A stretch of DNA of 64,000 nt from Sternotherus odoratus (lineage: Eukaryota > Chordata > Testudines > Kinosternidae). The number at the start of each line of letters is the position of its first letter. The stretch's first letter is position 1. A program made the position numbers and the translations under genes. The stretch covers positions 142,081,009-142,145,008 of the forward strand of contig JAVMKO010000003.1 in the NCBI GenBank assembly GCA_032164245.1. The letters are read 5' to 3'. Shown here piece after piece: positions 10,573 through 21,660 of this stretch. The notes beneath the pieces were generated by a model that made no database searches, had not been told where the DNA came from, and saw nothing but the letters and a program-made list of their open reading frames with translations.

Positions 10573-12195
10573 GGGTGACCCTATTTCCCTATGCTGAATA
10601 CGGAACACCTAGTAAAATTATTCATATTCAAGCGAGTTCAACAGCAATCAATCAGAACTATGCAGAACAAATGTTCAAATTAACATCAAATTGACTGACT
10701 CCCGTTAAAAATAAATACTGTGTAGTTGGATTCTTTTTATTTACCTTCTTATCTTTAAGGCTTTCGGGAGGGGTGACAGACACATCCCTACCTCCCATAT
10801 ACACACCGGGAGAGGTGATACACACACACTCCTGTACACCTCTCTCACATGGCGGGGGTCGGGGAGGAAAGTGACTGACTGACCTGACCTTCCCTGCATG
10901 GCACTCTGCACCCTTCATGCCTGACTGGGTCCCTGGGATGAATCCGCCTCTCCTGGTACTTGGTGCCGGGTCTTCCCGAGGCAACATGGGCAGGCAGCAT
11001 GCAGGGTCATATCCTCCCCCCACCCCCCCACAATTTCTGCCAGGGTTCACACCAGAACGTGGCCAGCAGCAGCCCTTTGACACTGTGCAAGAGGGAAGGG
11101 ATGGGAGCTGCTTCCAGCCACAGAGGAAGAGGAGGGGGGAAGGGATGACCTGGGCCATGTCTTTGCATAGCTCATCTCTTTTCTCTCCCTCCCCTCCCCC
11201 TTTCAACTCCTGTGGCTGGAAGCAGGTTTTCCCTTCCTGCCCGCACATCGTTGAAAGGCAGCTAACATCTCCAGGTTGCTGCTGGCCACCTACATAACCC
11301 GGCCACCTCCTGTCTCCCTCCCGGCAGTTACAGTGCAGGCAAGAAGGAGTTACTTCCCAACAATGCATGGTGCACCAGGGCCCAGGGAACTGCAGGGGCT
11401 TCAGTGAACCCAGCCAGAGAAGTGGCTCAGCAGGGGAAGATGTCTAGGGGATGGAGCAATCATTGCGCCCTGGGGGCTGCACCCAGAGCAGTAGGGGTGG
11501 GGGTGAAAAGAGGGGGCACTGCTAAGCTTCTGACTGGGAAGCTGCTGTGGAACCTGCAGGTTTGGGGTGGAACAGACCCAAAGTTCCCAACAGTCCAGAA
11601 CTTAGCAGCTTCCCCGTGCCAGCGCTGTTCAGGGCTTGGCTCCTCCTGGCTAGTGCCCTGGTCCAGAAGGTCTTGGGTGTTCTCAGGACACCGGCCCAGT
11701 CAGAAGCAGTGAGGGAAGGAAGGAGCTGTTGGTGAGCTCAGCACTCTGACCAGAGGCTGGTTCTCCACACAGCACTGGGAGCGGGATATGCCTGCTGGGG
11801 GCGGGGAGGGATTTGGAGGAGTAGCGGATCCGGGGTGGGAGGGTGGAGGGAAGGTCAAGGGGCAAAGCAGGGGAAAGGCAATGAAAGGCAGAGCACAGAA
11901 AGGGCCAGTGGGTGGACAGCAGAGGCAACATGCAAGCAGCTGCTTCCTGGCACCCGCCTGCCCTCACCAGCCACCATAGCTCACAGCATGTAGCCGATGC
12001 TGGCCTGAAGCTGTATGGGGGCAGGGCCTTGCTGGCCGAGAGCTGACAAGCTGACAAGCGCTGATGGACCTACCAGTACTGATAGGGGGAGACAGAAAAT
12101 ACAGGACAATTTGTCTGTTTTTAAGAAGTCAGGACATCCGCAGGAGGGCTTAAATGTGGTACTGTCCCTTTAAAAATGAACTGTCTCGTCACCCT
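10573..12195. mobile_element. Long TA-flanked TIR element (about 1.6 kb)
   Basis: The ends are GGGTGACC at the left and GTCACCC at the right, with TA on both outer sides. Four shorter copies with the same termini occur in this window. The interior is GC-rich from about 10760 to 12060 and holds several open frames (for example 236 codons on the minus strand at 10658-11368). These are proline- and glycine-rich, lack any transposase motif and are probably not genes. The class is unknown; TA duplication would fit Tc1/mariner-type non-autonomous elements. The pairing of these two ends as one element is inferred. Confidence 0.45.
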
Positions 12196-13239
12196 ATTTA
12201 TTGAAAATCTCGCTGCAACCGTGTTGCAGGGGCCTGATTCCTGTCAGAGTCAAATCTTGCAGCCTGTGTGTTGCACAGTGCATCCTGAAGTGTCCAGCCT
12301 CAAGATATGGGGAATGTGGCTGTATGGTGGCAACAACAGATAATTTCTAAACTGCTTGGCCTATGTTAGAATCTTCAGATGCTTGGAAGGGTTTTTGGTG
12401 GAGATGTCTACTGGAGGATTGAACATTGTGGATAGGGAGGAGCCCACATGTGGGATTAGGTTAGGACTGGATTTCTGGGCATGTTGTGGGTATTAAACCT
12501 GTTTTTTTGGAGCAGGGAAGGAATTTTCTTCTTCTTGCCAAATTGGAGATAGTGATGTGGCATTTTCACCTTCCTCACAGCATCCTGGAGGGCTGAGTTA
12601 ATATTATTGTATTTCTTACAACTGCATGGTCCAGTGTTAGTACTTAGTTAAATAAGTGGCCAGGCCCGAGATAAATCCAAGTCAGGGAACAGGAATGGCA
12701 TAAGGGATGCTCTTAGGGATGCTGCTTGGGTTGGGGTGGGCCTGAATGTATGGTACATGAAGGAGCCCTCTTTGCCGTCATCCTGTGTATGAGCGAAGGG
12801 TGATGGTAAGTTTCAGTGATGGTGCTTGAACCTCAGTTGATCATTTGAGGCTAGGTAGAGTCTCTAATCCTTAAGAATGGCAGATCCACTCTAGTCAGTC
12901 CTTGCTAGATGGTTTACCCCGTAGTATTGATTTAATAAAACTGCAGCCTGTTTAAAAAGTCTTTCTTATATTTTGTCTTTCTTGCTGCTGTGTCCTAGTC
13001 AAAATATGTAAAGAACCAAAAAAGAGACAGACCTACAAGCCATAGGGAGGAAGAAAATATATATATATGGGGGAAGATTAGTTTTCCCTGTTTTCAACAT
13101 GCTCCTCCTCTTCAACAGTGCTCCCAGCTAACCAAATCCAAAGACATAAGAAAAATGGGGCAGGGTTTAAATTTTGACAAAATGACATTAGGGGGACACA
13201 GAAGAATCTTGCATGAGGTGGTTTAACTTTGGATATGTC
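12196..13239. other. Non-coding, no gene seen
   Basis: Only unremarkable intergenic DNA, with a short TA microsatellite near 13053-13066. Confidence 0.4.
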
Positions 13240-13865
13240 ATTACTCAAATACTGTGTCCAGTTCCGATTCCACTGCTTTCATCCGACGAAGTGGGTATTA
13301 GCCCACGAAAGCTTATGCTCCAATACTTTAGTTAGTCTTTAAGGTGCCACAGGACTCTTTCTTACCTCTGCTATTCCAGACTAACACGGCTACCTCTCTG
13401 ATTCTTTAAAAAGGATTACTGAAAAAAATCAAATTGGTTCAGAAAAGAGCAACAAGAATGATTCAAGATCTAGAAACATGTCTTACAGTGAGAGACTTAA
13501 GGAGCTTTAATTTATTCAGCTAATCAAAGAGAAGGTTAAGAGAGAACTTGATCAGGATCCATAAGTATCTGCGTAGCAGCAGCAGAAGATATGGAAATTG
13601 AAGCTAGACAAATTCAAATGTTAAATAAGGTACAGATTTTTATCAGTGAAAGTAATTAACCTTTGGAAGAATATATCAAGGGCTGTGGTGAATTCTCAAA
13701 CACTTGAAGTCTTTAAATCAAAACTGGATATATTTCTAAAAGATATGCCGTAGTTTACTCAGAAGCTATAGTCTTCTTGCAGGAATTACTGAGTGGAATT
13801 CTGTGGCATGTGATAAGTCAGACAAGATGATCACTGTGGTCCCTTCTGCTCTTAAAATCTAGGAA
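13240..13865 (+). mobile_element. Diverged CR1 LINE 3' end
   Basis: The sequence before the insertion (ACTGTGTCCAGTTC) and after it (CAGAAAAGAGCAACAAGAAT, CTTAAGGAGC, GCTAGACAAATTC, AGTCTTTAAATCAAAACTGG, TCCCTTCTGCTCTTAAAATC) follows the order of a CR1 RT C-terminus and 3' UTR. It is split by a small inserted repeat at about 13264-13407. Several frameshifts make it non-coding. Confidence 0.8.
13264..13407 (+). repeat. Small dispersed repeat (copy 1 of 3)
   Basis: Core phrase CGACGAAGTGGGTATTAGCC through GACTAACACGGCTACCTCTC. The same core occurs on the minus strand at 24737-24868 and 40548-40722 with very few differences. It is inserted in the CR1 fragment. The family is known to me from reptile genomes, but I cannot name it. 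Confidence 0.75.
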
Positions 13866-15967
13866 ATTTCTCATCCACATATGCCTCTCTTGCCATCACC
13901 TCCTCCCCTCTTATTCCTTATGGGCCTACCTCTGCTTACTCTTCCCTTCATATCTTTTCTGCTCTGAGTTTTTAATCTTTCATTCTTCCCCCATTCATGG
14001 AATACCTCCTATTTCCCATCTAGCAAATGCCTGCCTTCCTTTCCTTCAGATTTCTCCTCTAAATCCATTTATGTGAAGCCTTTATACACTGATCTCATCA
14101 GTAACACTGTGCTGTGCCATCCTGTGTTTTGAAATGTATTTTATTATATAATACTTATTCGAATTAGAATTAAAGACTGTAACCACCATCCATCCTGTGC
14201 ACTGCCTGAGGCAGGGGTCCTGTGGAAATAATAGTGATCATGTAAGTAAAGACTGTATCATAATACATATGCACAGGGGGAACAAATTAAGGTTGCACAG
14301 GCAACCTTAATTCTGACTTTTCCTAACTCTTTAGTGCTTGACTTAGCAATTCCATTGTCATTGTTTTAATAAGTGTTCTGTTTCTAATATTTATATAGTG
14401 TCTAATATTTATATATATATTGTTCTTTATTTTTAAATGAAATGCACATCAAGTGTGGAACATTGGTGTGTGCAAAATGGAGAACTGTATGTTAGAAATG
14501 GGATATTTATTTTTCAAATAGCCTCTTACTTAAACAGGTGTGCATTTTGATATGCATCTGACGTGTGCAGAAATTTCATGAGCACAACCTAGTCAGCCAG
14601 TTTGGAAAATCTGGCTCTAAAAATTGTAGCAATGTCTTAATTTAAACATATCTATCTCTTCTCTCTATCTGAGTTTTATTAGAATATGTTGTACAAGTAG
14701 TGTCAGCAACAGCCAGCCCCTCCTAAAAGTTCTGATGTTTTTCATTGTTTCTTTGTGATAGTTCATCTATTGCCACAGTGCCTACAGTCATAGCAGGTTA
14801 CATCAAAACAAAGACAAAAGTGCACACTGGAACAATGCTATCTTATTAATTCTTTCTTTCTTTTTTTTTTTTTTTTGTGGTGGAGGGAAGAGGAAGGTTG
14901 AGAATTATTTTCTCAGGCACAGTACTCATCATTGAGGAAATTTACCCCATGTGGAGAAAAAGTACAAGACCTAAGCACTTTTTAATTCCCAAAATAGGAC
15001 CCAAGTAGGATTTCAGTGACCATTGTCCTTGTGCCAGTCCACTGTAGAAGACTGAATTTCACCCAATATGCCCAGACAAAATAATTTTCCAGTATCATTT
15101 TGAAAATATAGTCTTAAGAGTTTTACTCAGCACCGCAGGAACGAAAGAGACAAGCAATTGTGTCCTCCAGTTTTAAACTAGCAAATTTTAGCAGGGGAAG
15201 CCCAAATTGCTATCCAGCCTCTTGGCTTATTTATGCAGAATTGAGGAGTATGAACTGAACACTGAGGGGAAAGAAGCTGCCCTTCCCACATGATAATGTG
15301 TTCATGACGAGAAGCATGCTTGTTTGCACTCACCCACACTGCCTTACACAATCTTTTACATGTACTTGCACACATGAAAACGAATAGTTTTTATAAACTA
15401 AAAACCTAAATTAACTTACTAAAGAAAGTGGGGAGAGGGAAACCCCAAATGTTGTTGCTCAGACGCCACGTGAAACAAGATTTTGGTTTTTTATTTTAAG
15501 CAAGTCAGGCACATCGTTTGCACCACTGTTGTTCCTGTCTGATTTTGTGCTCTCACTTTCTCTGTGTGACTCTTATGGCACTAACTTTATATCTACTAGA
15601 ACTTGCATCAGCCTTTGCCAGAACCACTCAGGGGAACTTGGAGGCATGCATAACTTTCGTGATGAGTGTGCTTATCTTGTTCCGTCAGTGAAAATTATCT
15701 GTGTGGACACATTAAGAAGACAACCACCGAGGCACAGAAATGAGATAACTCAAACACACCCAAAATAATGGAATCTACTAAACCATATCACCTTAATGGG
15801 TACAGTGATTACAGCTTGTAGTGCTGTACAGTTGTGGGGGGAAATATTGATATTTGTAGCTTATTCTTAAAGAAAGAACAGCTATGTGGAGATGGCTCTT
15901 TGTCTGCTATACCTGTCCTTGCAGCATTTGACATCTTTGATTTGCCTCTTTGAAATGGAAGGAAACA
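13866..15967. other. Non-coding, no gene seen
   Basis: AT-rich intergenic DNA with a T-run at 14862-14876 and a TATATATATA tract near 14410. No coding exon, RNA gene or clear transposon was recognised. Confidence 0.4.
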
Positions 15968-16149
15968 TTCTTCTTCGAGTGCTTGCTCATGTCCATTCCC
16001 ACAAGTGTGTGTGCGCACCGCGCATGCACGGTTCCGGAAAGTTTTCCCCCAGCGGTACCCGTAGGGTCGGCAGGGGCGACCCCTGGAGTGGCGCCGTTAT
16101 GGCGATGTATATATGCCCCTGCCGACCCTCCCCCGCTCAGTTCCTTCTT
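15968..16149 (+). repeat. DIRS left terminal repeat
   Basis: This is the inverted partner of 21798-22009. Shared stretches include the block from CCCACAAGTG through GCGGTACCCGTAGGGTCGGC and on to CGCTCAGTTCCTTCTT. The outermost bases differ from the right end: the left reads TTCGAGTGCTTGCTC and the right complement reads TTCGAGATGTGTTGCTC. Such unlike outer edges are normal for DIRS. The left repeat also carries a TATATAT stretch at about 16109 that could serve as a promoter element. Confidence 0.9.
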
Positions 16150-16305
16150 CCCGCCCATGACGGTTAGCTGGAATCCCTCTACCTCGTGTGTACTAGCGGT
16201 ATCTCAATCCATAGTTGTTCGTAGTTTAGTGTTTATAGTTAGTTGATAGTGTTAGTTCTACTGTTGCATTAGAATAGAAGTAGTTTACAGAGTCGTTATC
16301 GTGTT

Positions 16306-18669
16306 ATGCCTGGGGCGCCGGGGTTTAAGACCTGCGTGCACTGCGGGAAGCCCATGCCCAACAGTGACCCTCACACTAAGTGTCTGAAGTGCCTCGGGGA
16401 GAGTCATCTGTCGGAGCGTTGCACTATCTGCAAGGGATTTAAACCCAGGACAAAGAAAGAAAGGGAGTCGAGACTGAAGCTTATCCTGATGGAGTCAGCG
16501 CTTCAACCTCAGGGAGATCTCCCATCCACTTCGATCAGAAGTGCTCCGGCCTCGGTGCGTGACCCGGCGGCACCGAAGAAGGATAAGGCTCACCGGCACC
16601 GCTCCCCGCACCGCTCCGTGAGCCCGCGTCGGCACTGATCTCAATCTCCGGTGCCGGCTAAGAAGCAAAGAGGACGGTCCCCATCCAAGAAGGCTAAGGG
16701 GAAATCCTCCTCTCACAGGCAGACTTCGGGTCACCTGAGTGAGTCCCGTCAAGTGCCTTTACAACTTGCCTCGGTGCGCGCTCCTACGTCAAGGGACGAG
16801 GTAGCCCCGCCCGAGATGATTCAGGACCTCGCTATGCCGTCGACCCCGGACGCCTTCGATGCAGCCAGGGAGCTGATCGAAATGGCGGGGGACCCCACTC
16901 CGGCACCGACCATTCCACCGGCACCGGTGTTGCCTCAAGCGTTCATACCAACGACGGCACCGTTTGTGGCACCGGCACCGTTACCACCGGTTATCCCTCC
17001 GATGGCGGCTCCCTCGGCACCGGTTACTATCTCGGCACCGGCTACAGCATCGAGAAGGGACCCCACGGCACCATCACTGCAGGCTTCAGCAGAGACATAT
17101 GTACGCCAGCCGGCACCGAGAGCGTTTCCGGGAAAGCCAATGATGATCTATCCAACCATGGCACCGGAAGGAACGGCACCCCCGTGGTCTGCATCTGAAC
17201 AGTCTTCTGATTCCGATGTGGGCTCCGCACGCTCTGGCCGCACCCACCGCTCCGACGCAGGCTCCCGGCACTCACACAGGAGCCATTATCATTCAGCAAG
17301 GCGCCACCACTCTCGGCACTGATCCCGGCACCGTAGTGAGTCCCAGGCGGCACCATGGCCGCAGTATCCTCAGGGATCGGCACAATGGCCTGTCTGGGCA
17401 CCGTGGGCATTCCAACAGGTGCAGGGCCCACCATCCGTCACTGCCTCCCTGCCCTCGGTGCCGCGTGGCCCGGTGTCGGACACAATTACCAGACCCCCCT
17501 CGGAGGAACCCGAAGATGACCCTATGCCGGGACCTTCGGGTCTGGGCAGCCACCAGTCTACCCACTCTGCGGATAGGGCGACCACGCAGCCTACTTTAGA
17601 GGATCCGACTCAAGGCGAGCCACAGTTTCTCTCTTCTTCCTCCTCCTCTCCAGATGAGGCGGTGGCGGGTTCGTCTACCTCTGGTTTACCACCAATGGAC
17701 ATCAAAGGCCACCAAGACCTCCTGTGGAGAATTGCCCACAATTTGAATCTCCCTGCTGAGGAAGTGACAGAGGAGGAGGATCCGACGGTGGACATACTCT
17801 CATCCGATGGACCACCTAAGATTGCCCTACCATTCATTAAGAAAATACAATCCACCTCTAATGCACTGTGGCAAACCCCATCCTCAATCCCACCAACTGC
17901 GAGGGGGGTTGAGAGACGATATTTTGCACCCCGAACGGGTTATGAACACTTTTTCACCCATCCGGCACCGGGATCTTTGGTGGCTGACGCCGTGAATCAA
18001 AGGGAGCGTCAAGGTCAACCAGGGCCCACTCCCAAATCGCATGATGCTAAAAAACTGGACCTATATGGCAGAAAAGTGTACTCTTCAGCCGCATTACAAT
18101 TACGTATCGCGAACCAGCAGGCGGCATTAGGACGCTACGCGTTTAACTCGTGGGCAGCGTTGAATAAATTCCAGGGGCAGGTGACTAAGGAATCCACTCC
18201 CGAATTCACGGCCATTGTGGAGGAGGGCAAAGTGGTTTCTAGGGCTGCACTACAGGCCGCCCTGGATGCAGCCGACTCGGCATCCAGAACGATGGCGACT
18301 GCCATAGTTATGAGGAGGGGAGCCTGGCTACAGGTGTCAGGAATTCCACCACCTGTACAGGCATCCATTCAAGATCTCCCCTTTGACAAGCAAGGGTTAT
18401 TCTCTGAGGACACTGATAAGAAGCTTCATTCGATGAAGGACTCTAGGGCCATGCTCAGGTCTCTAGGCCTACACACACCTCAGACTGTCAGGAGACCGTT
18501 TAGACCTCCCCCAGCCCCTCCACTCCGTCCTTTCCAACAGGGGCCAAGGCGTGACCAACCCAGGAGAGGTGGTAGGGGAGCGAACAGGGGTCGTCCGAGA
18601 TCCTCCTCCCGTAACGGACAGCAACAGCCGGGACCTCGACAGCCCTCAAATGGCAGGCCAAATTTTTGA
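16306..18669 (+). pseudogene. DIRS gag-like ORF with two in-frame TGA stops
   Basis: This is the presumed nucleocapsid-like protein of the DIRS element. The N-terminus has a cysteine/histidine cluster, CVHCGK...HTKCLKCLGESH...CTIC, followed by a K/R-rich tail and a long Pro/Ala/Thr-rich region. The conserved C-terminal part (about 17698-18669) begins with HQDLLWRIAHNLNLP and ends in an R/G-rich basic tail (RRGGRGANRGRPRSSSR) suited to nucleic-acid binding. All pieces lie in one frame. TGA stops at 16636 and 17320 interrupt it, both in the identical context GGCACTGATC, where CpG decay of CGA is a simple explanation. The middle is studded with GGCACCG heptamers. The 3' end overlaps the RT ORF by about 120 nt in another frame. 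The start at 16306 is the first ATG ahead of the zinc-like cluster. Confidence 0.82.
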
Positions 18670-20593
18670 AGGGGCGCACGAGGACGACCATCCAGTATTC
18701 CGATCCTACCCTTCCCCAACCTTCGTGAATCGCTTGTCCCACTTTTACCAGGCTTGGTCCCGAATCACATCAGACAAATGGGTTCTCAGCCTGGTGAAAG
18801 TGGGGTACTCTATCCAATTCTCCTCCCTCCCTCCCAACCATCCCCCTTCCCCGTCCCTCTTCAGGGACCCATCTCACGAGCAACTCTTAGTTCAGGAGGT
18901 TCAGGCCCTCTTGTCTTTGGGTGCCATAGAGGAGGTTCCTCAAGAATTTCGGGGCAAGGGATACTATTCCCGTTATTTCCTTATCCCGAAGGCCAAAGGC
19001 GGCCTTCGCCCTATCCTGGACCTGCGGGGCCTCAACTCCTACATAAAGAAGCTGAAGTTCCGCATGCTCTCCCTCGCGACCATTATCCCTTCCATGGATC
19101 GCGGAGACTGGTTTGCCGCCCTCGACTTAAAGGACGCATACTTTCACATATCAATCATCCCCAGTCACAGGAGGTTCCTGAGATTTGTGTTAGGGGATCA
19201 TCACTACCAATTTGCAGTGCTCCCCTTCGGCCTGTCGACTGCCCCAAGGGTGTTTACAAAGTGCATGTCGGTAGTGGCTGCATACCTGAGAAGGAGACAG
19301 GTACACGTTTACCCTTACCTGGACGATTGGCTCGTCAGAGCACACTCAAGAGAACTAGCAATCCAGCAGATAGCTCTCGTCAGAGCCACTTTCCTCAGGT
19401 TGGGCCTCATACTAAACGAACCAAAGTCGACCCTAGTTCCCACTCAGAGAATCGAGTTTATTGGGGCAGTACTGGACTCTCAGCGAGCCATGGCATTCCT
19501 GCCCACAGCTCGGGCCGAGGCTATAACGAACTTGATTCGCTCCGTACTGCGGTATCCAACTACCACAGCCAGGAACTGCATGGTCCTATTGGGCCATATG
19601 GCAGCATGTACGTACGTGGTGCCCTACGCCAGACTTCGACTTCGGCCACTCCAAGCCTGGCTGTCATCGGTATACAGGCAGGGAAGAGACCCACTGGATC
19701 TGGTCGTCACCCTCCCACACCACACGTTGAGTTCACTACATTGGTGGCTGCAACCACACTCTCTCAATGCCGGGGTCCCCTTTCGCAAACCCCAGCCCAC
19801 AATGACATTGGCAACAGATGCCTCGGCCCTCGGCTGGGGAGCTCATCTGGGAGACTCCAGAACTCAGGGACACTGGTCTCACAGCGAGCTGTCCCTACAC
19901 ATCAACGTCCGCGAGCTGAGAGCGGTACGTCTCGCGTGCCAGGTATTTCGGGACCAGTTACAAGGCAAGTGTGTGCTGGTACAGACGGACAATACGGCGA
20001 CAATGTTTTATATAAACAAACAGGGTGGTGCTCGCTCTTCTCCCCTATGCAAGGAAGCCCTGGTCCTGTGGGATTTTTGTATCGCTCACAATATCCATCT
20101 CACAGCCACCTACCTTCCAGGGGTCCAGAATGTCCTAGCGGACACCCTCAGTCGCTCATTCCGGGGCCACGAATGGTCGCTCAGGGGGGATGTTGTGCAT
20201 TCAATCTTCCTACAGTGGGGATTTCCCCTCCTAGACCTGTTCGCCACGAAGGCCAACAGGAAATGTCAGAGGTTCTGCTCTCTCATGAACCTCAGCCCCG
20301 GGTCAGAGGCAGACGCCTTTCAGATCCCTTGGAGGGAGGGTCTGCTCTATGCGTTCCCTCCATTTCCACTCATACACAGGGTGTTGCTCAAGGCCCGCCT
20401 GGACGGAGCGTCCATGATTCTAATAGCACCGGCATGGCCCTGCCAGCATTGGTACACGCTGCTGTTGTCTCTGTCAGTCTCCACACCTATAACCCTACCT
20501 CTCCTTCCCACACTGGTGTCCCAGGACCACGGGCGGTTGCTTCACCCCAACCTCCAGTCACTCCACCTCACGGCATGGAATATCCGTGGCTGA
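18551..20593 (+). CDS. DIRS reverse transcriptase / RNase H / methyltransferase-like polyprotein
   Basis: A 680-codon open frame without breaks. The reverse transcriptase comes first: GYYSRYFLIPKAKGGLRPIL, the first catalytic Asp in FAALDLKDAYFHI (about 19110), LPFGLSTAPRVFTKCM, and the catalytic YLDDWL near 19313. RNase H follows with LATDASALGWGAHLGD (about 19803), the ELRAV glutamate, QTDNTATM and the LADTLSR end (about 20140). The last 110 codons or so (DLFATKANRKCQRF...AFPPFPLIHRVL...LIAPAWP) match the methyltransferase-like module known in DIRS elements, though catalytic residues are not certain. RT and RNase H make DNA from the element RNA. It overlaps gag at its start and the recombinase ORF by 19 nt at its end. 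The true start may lie downstream of 18551. Confidence 0.93.
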   Translation: MTNPGEVVGERTGVVRDPPPVTDSNSRDLDSPQMAGQIFEGAHEDDHPVFRSYPSPTFVNRLSHFYQAWSRITSDKWVLSLVKVGYSIQFSSLPPNHPPSPSLFRDPSHEQLLVQEVQALLSLGAIEEVPQEFRGKGYYSRYFLIPKAKGGLRPILDLRGLNSYIKKLKFRMLSLATIIPSMDRGDWFAALDLKDAYFHISIIPSHRRFLRFVLGDHHYQFAVLPFGLSTAPRVFTKCMSVVAAYLRRRQVHVYPYLDDWLVRAHSRELAIQQIALVRATFLRLGLILNEPKSTLVPTQRIEFIGAVLDSQRAMAFLPTARAEAITNLIRSVLRYPTTTARNCMVLLGHMAACTYVVPYARLRLRPLQAWLSSVYRQGRDPLDLVVTLPHHTLSSLHWWLQPHSLNAGVPFRKPQPTMTLATDASALGWGAHLGDSRTQGHWSHSELSLHINVRELRAVRLACQVFRDQLQGKCVLVQTDNTATMFYINKQGGARSSPLCKEALVLWDFCIAHNIHLTATYLPGVQNVLADTLSRSFRGHEWSLRGDVVHSIFLQWGFPLLDLFATKANRKCQRFCSLMNLSPGSEADAFQIPWREGLLYAFPPFPLIHRVLLKARLDGASMILIAPAWPCQHWYTLLLSLSVSTPITLPLLPTLVSQDHGRLLHPNLQSLHLTAWNIRG

Positions 20594-21648
20594 ATCCCTC
20601 GGAACGCCAGTGCTCGGATCATGTTAGAGAGGTCCTGCTGGGTAGCAGAAAGCTATCTACTCGTACTACTTATATGGCCAAATGGAAACGTTTTTCCCTA
20701 TGGGCGCGGGACAAGGGTGTAGACCCGACTTTATCCCCCATACCCTTGATCTTGGATTACCTTCTGGACCTTAAGAGACAAGGTCTAGCCATATCGACAG
20801 TTCGTGTCCACTTAGCGGCTATATCAGCCTTTCACGCAGAAGTGGGGGGGTGCTCTCTGTTTAGCAACCCCCTCGTGGGGCGGTTCCTCAAGGGGTTGGA
20901 TAGATTGTACCCTTCCGTGCGACCACCTGTCTCACAGTGGGACCTGAACCTGGTGTTGGCGGCCCTCATGAAGCCCCCCTTTGAGCCCCTGGCCTCCTGC
21001 CAACTTTCTTATCTTTCCTGGAAGACGGCATTTCTCGTGGCTATTACATCCGCCCGTCGGGTTTCTGAGCTCCGAGCACTCACCTCGGAGCCCCCGTACA
21101 CCGTCTTCCACAGAGATAAGGTTCAGCTACGACCTCATCCGGCCTTCCTCCCTAAGGTGGTGTCAGCTTTCCACTTGAATCAGGAAATTTTTTTGCCTGT
21201 GTTTTTCCCTAAGCCCCATGCTTCCAACAGAGAAAGAATGCTACACTCCCTAGACGTAAAGAGGGCGCTAGCTTTTTATATAGATCGCACAAAAGCTTTT
21301 CGTAAATCTCCACAACTTTCTATTTCAGTGGCGGAACGAATGAAGGGGTTGCCGATTTCTTCGCAGCGCCTGTCGAGATGGATCACCTCGTGCATCAAAC
21401 TGTGCTATAACCTCTCGAATATCTCTCCTCCGCCACTAACAGCTCACTCGACCAGAGCCCAGGCTACTTCAACAGCGTTCCTGGCACATATTCCGATTGG
21501 CGACATCTGCAGAGCTGCAACATGGTCTTCGGTCCATACCTTCTCCTCGCACTACGCCATCGTGCAGCAGACTGCGGAGGACGCTGCTATGGGACAGGCG
21601 GTCCTGGCAGCAGGGACTAGGTCTACTCCTCTCCCACCTCCAAGGTAA
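20575..21648 (+). CDS. DIRS tyrosine recombinase
   Basis: Integrase-equivalent of DIRS elements: it joins circular element DNA to the genome through a covalent tyrosine intermediate. The N-terminal core-binding region is visible in STRTTYMAKWKRFSLWAR and LDYLLDLKRQGLAISTVRVH. The catalytic half shows the first arginine in SARRVSELRAL (about 21050), the H-x-x-R pair in AHSTRAQATS (about 21444), and the nucleophile tyrosine in SSHYAIV (about 21550). About 357 codons from the ATG at 20575, a usual size for this family, with no stops. The same frame is in fact open from 18754, overlapping the whole RT gene. I chose 20575 because recognisable recombinase sequence begins there and it overlaps the RT stop by only 19 nt. 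Confidence 0.92.
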   Translation: MEYPWLNPSERQCSDHVREVLLGSRKLSTRTTYMAKWKRFSLWARDKGVDPTLSPIPLILDYLLDLKRQGLAISTVRVHLAAISAFHAEVGGCSLFSNPLVGRFLKGLDRLYPSVRPPVSQWDLNLVLAALMKPPFEPLASCQLSYLSWKTAFLVAITSARRVSELRALTSEPPYTVFHRDKVQLRPHPAFLPKVVSAFHLNQEIFLPVFFPKPHASNRERMLHSLDVKRALAFYIDRTKAFRKSPQLSISVAERMKGLPISSQRLSRWITSCIKLCYNLSNISPPPLTAHSTRAQATSTAFLAHIPIGDICRAATWSSVHTFSSHYAIVQQTAEDAAMGQAVLAAGTRSTPLPPPR

Positions 21649-21660
21649 CTGCTCGTAAGA

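Noticed and set aside
10658..11368. 236-codon minus-strand frame as a gene
   Set aside because: GC-rich low-complexity region within a TIR element, no known motif, competing frames on the other strand, no splice or promoter context.
15809..16246. Small frames in the DIRS terminal repeats on both strands
   Set aside because: The same frames appear in the right repeat as mirror images because the repeats are inverted. They have no domain and no independent support.
17216..17599. Alternative plus-strand and several minus-strand frames over DIRS gag
   Set aside because: Shadows of the gag frame, with no conserved motifs. The gag frame itself carries the recognisable cysteine cluster and C-terminal block.
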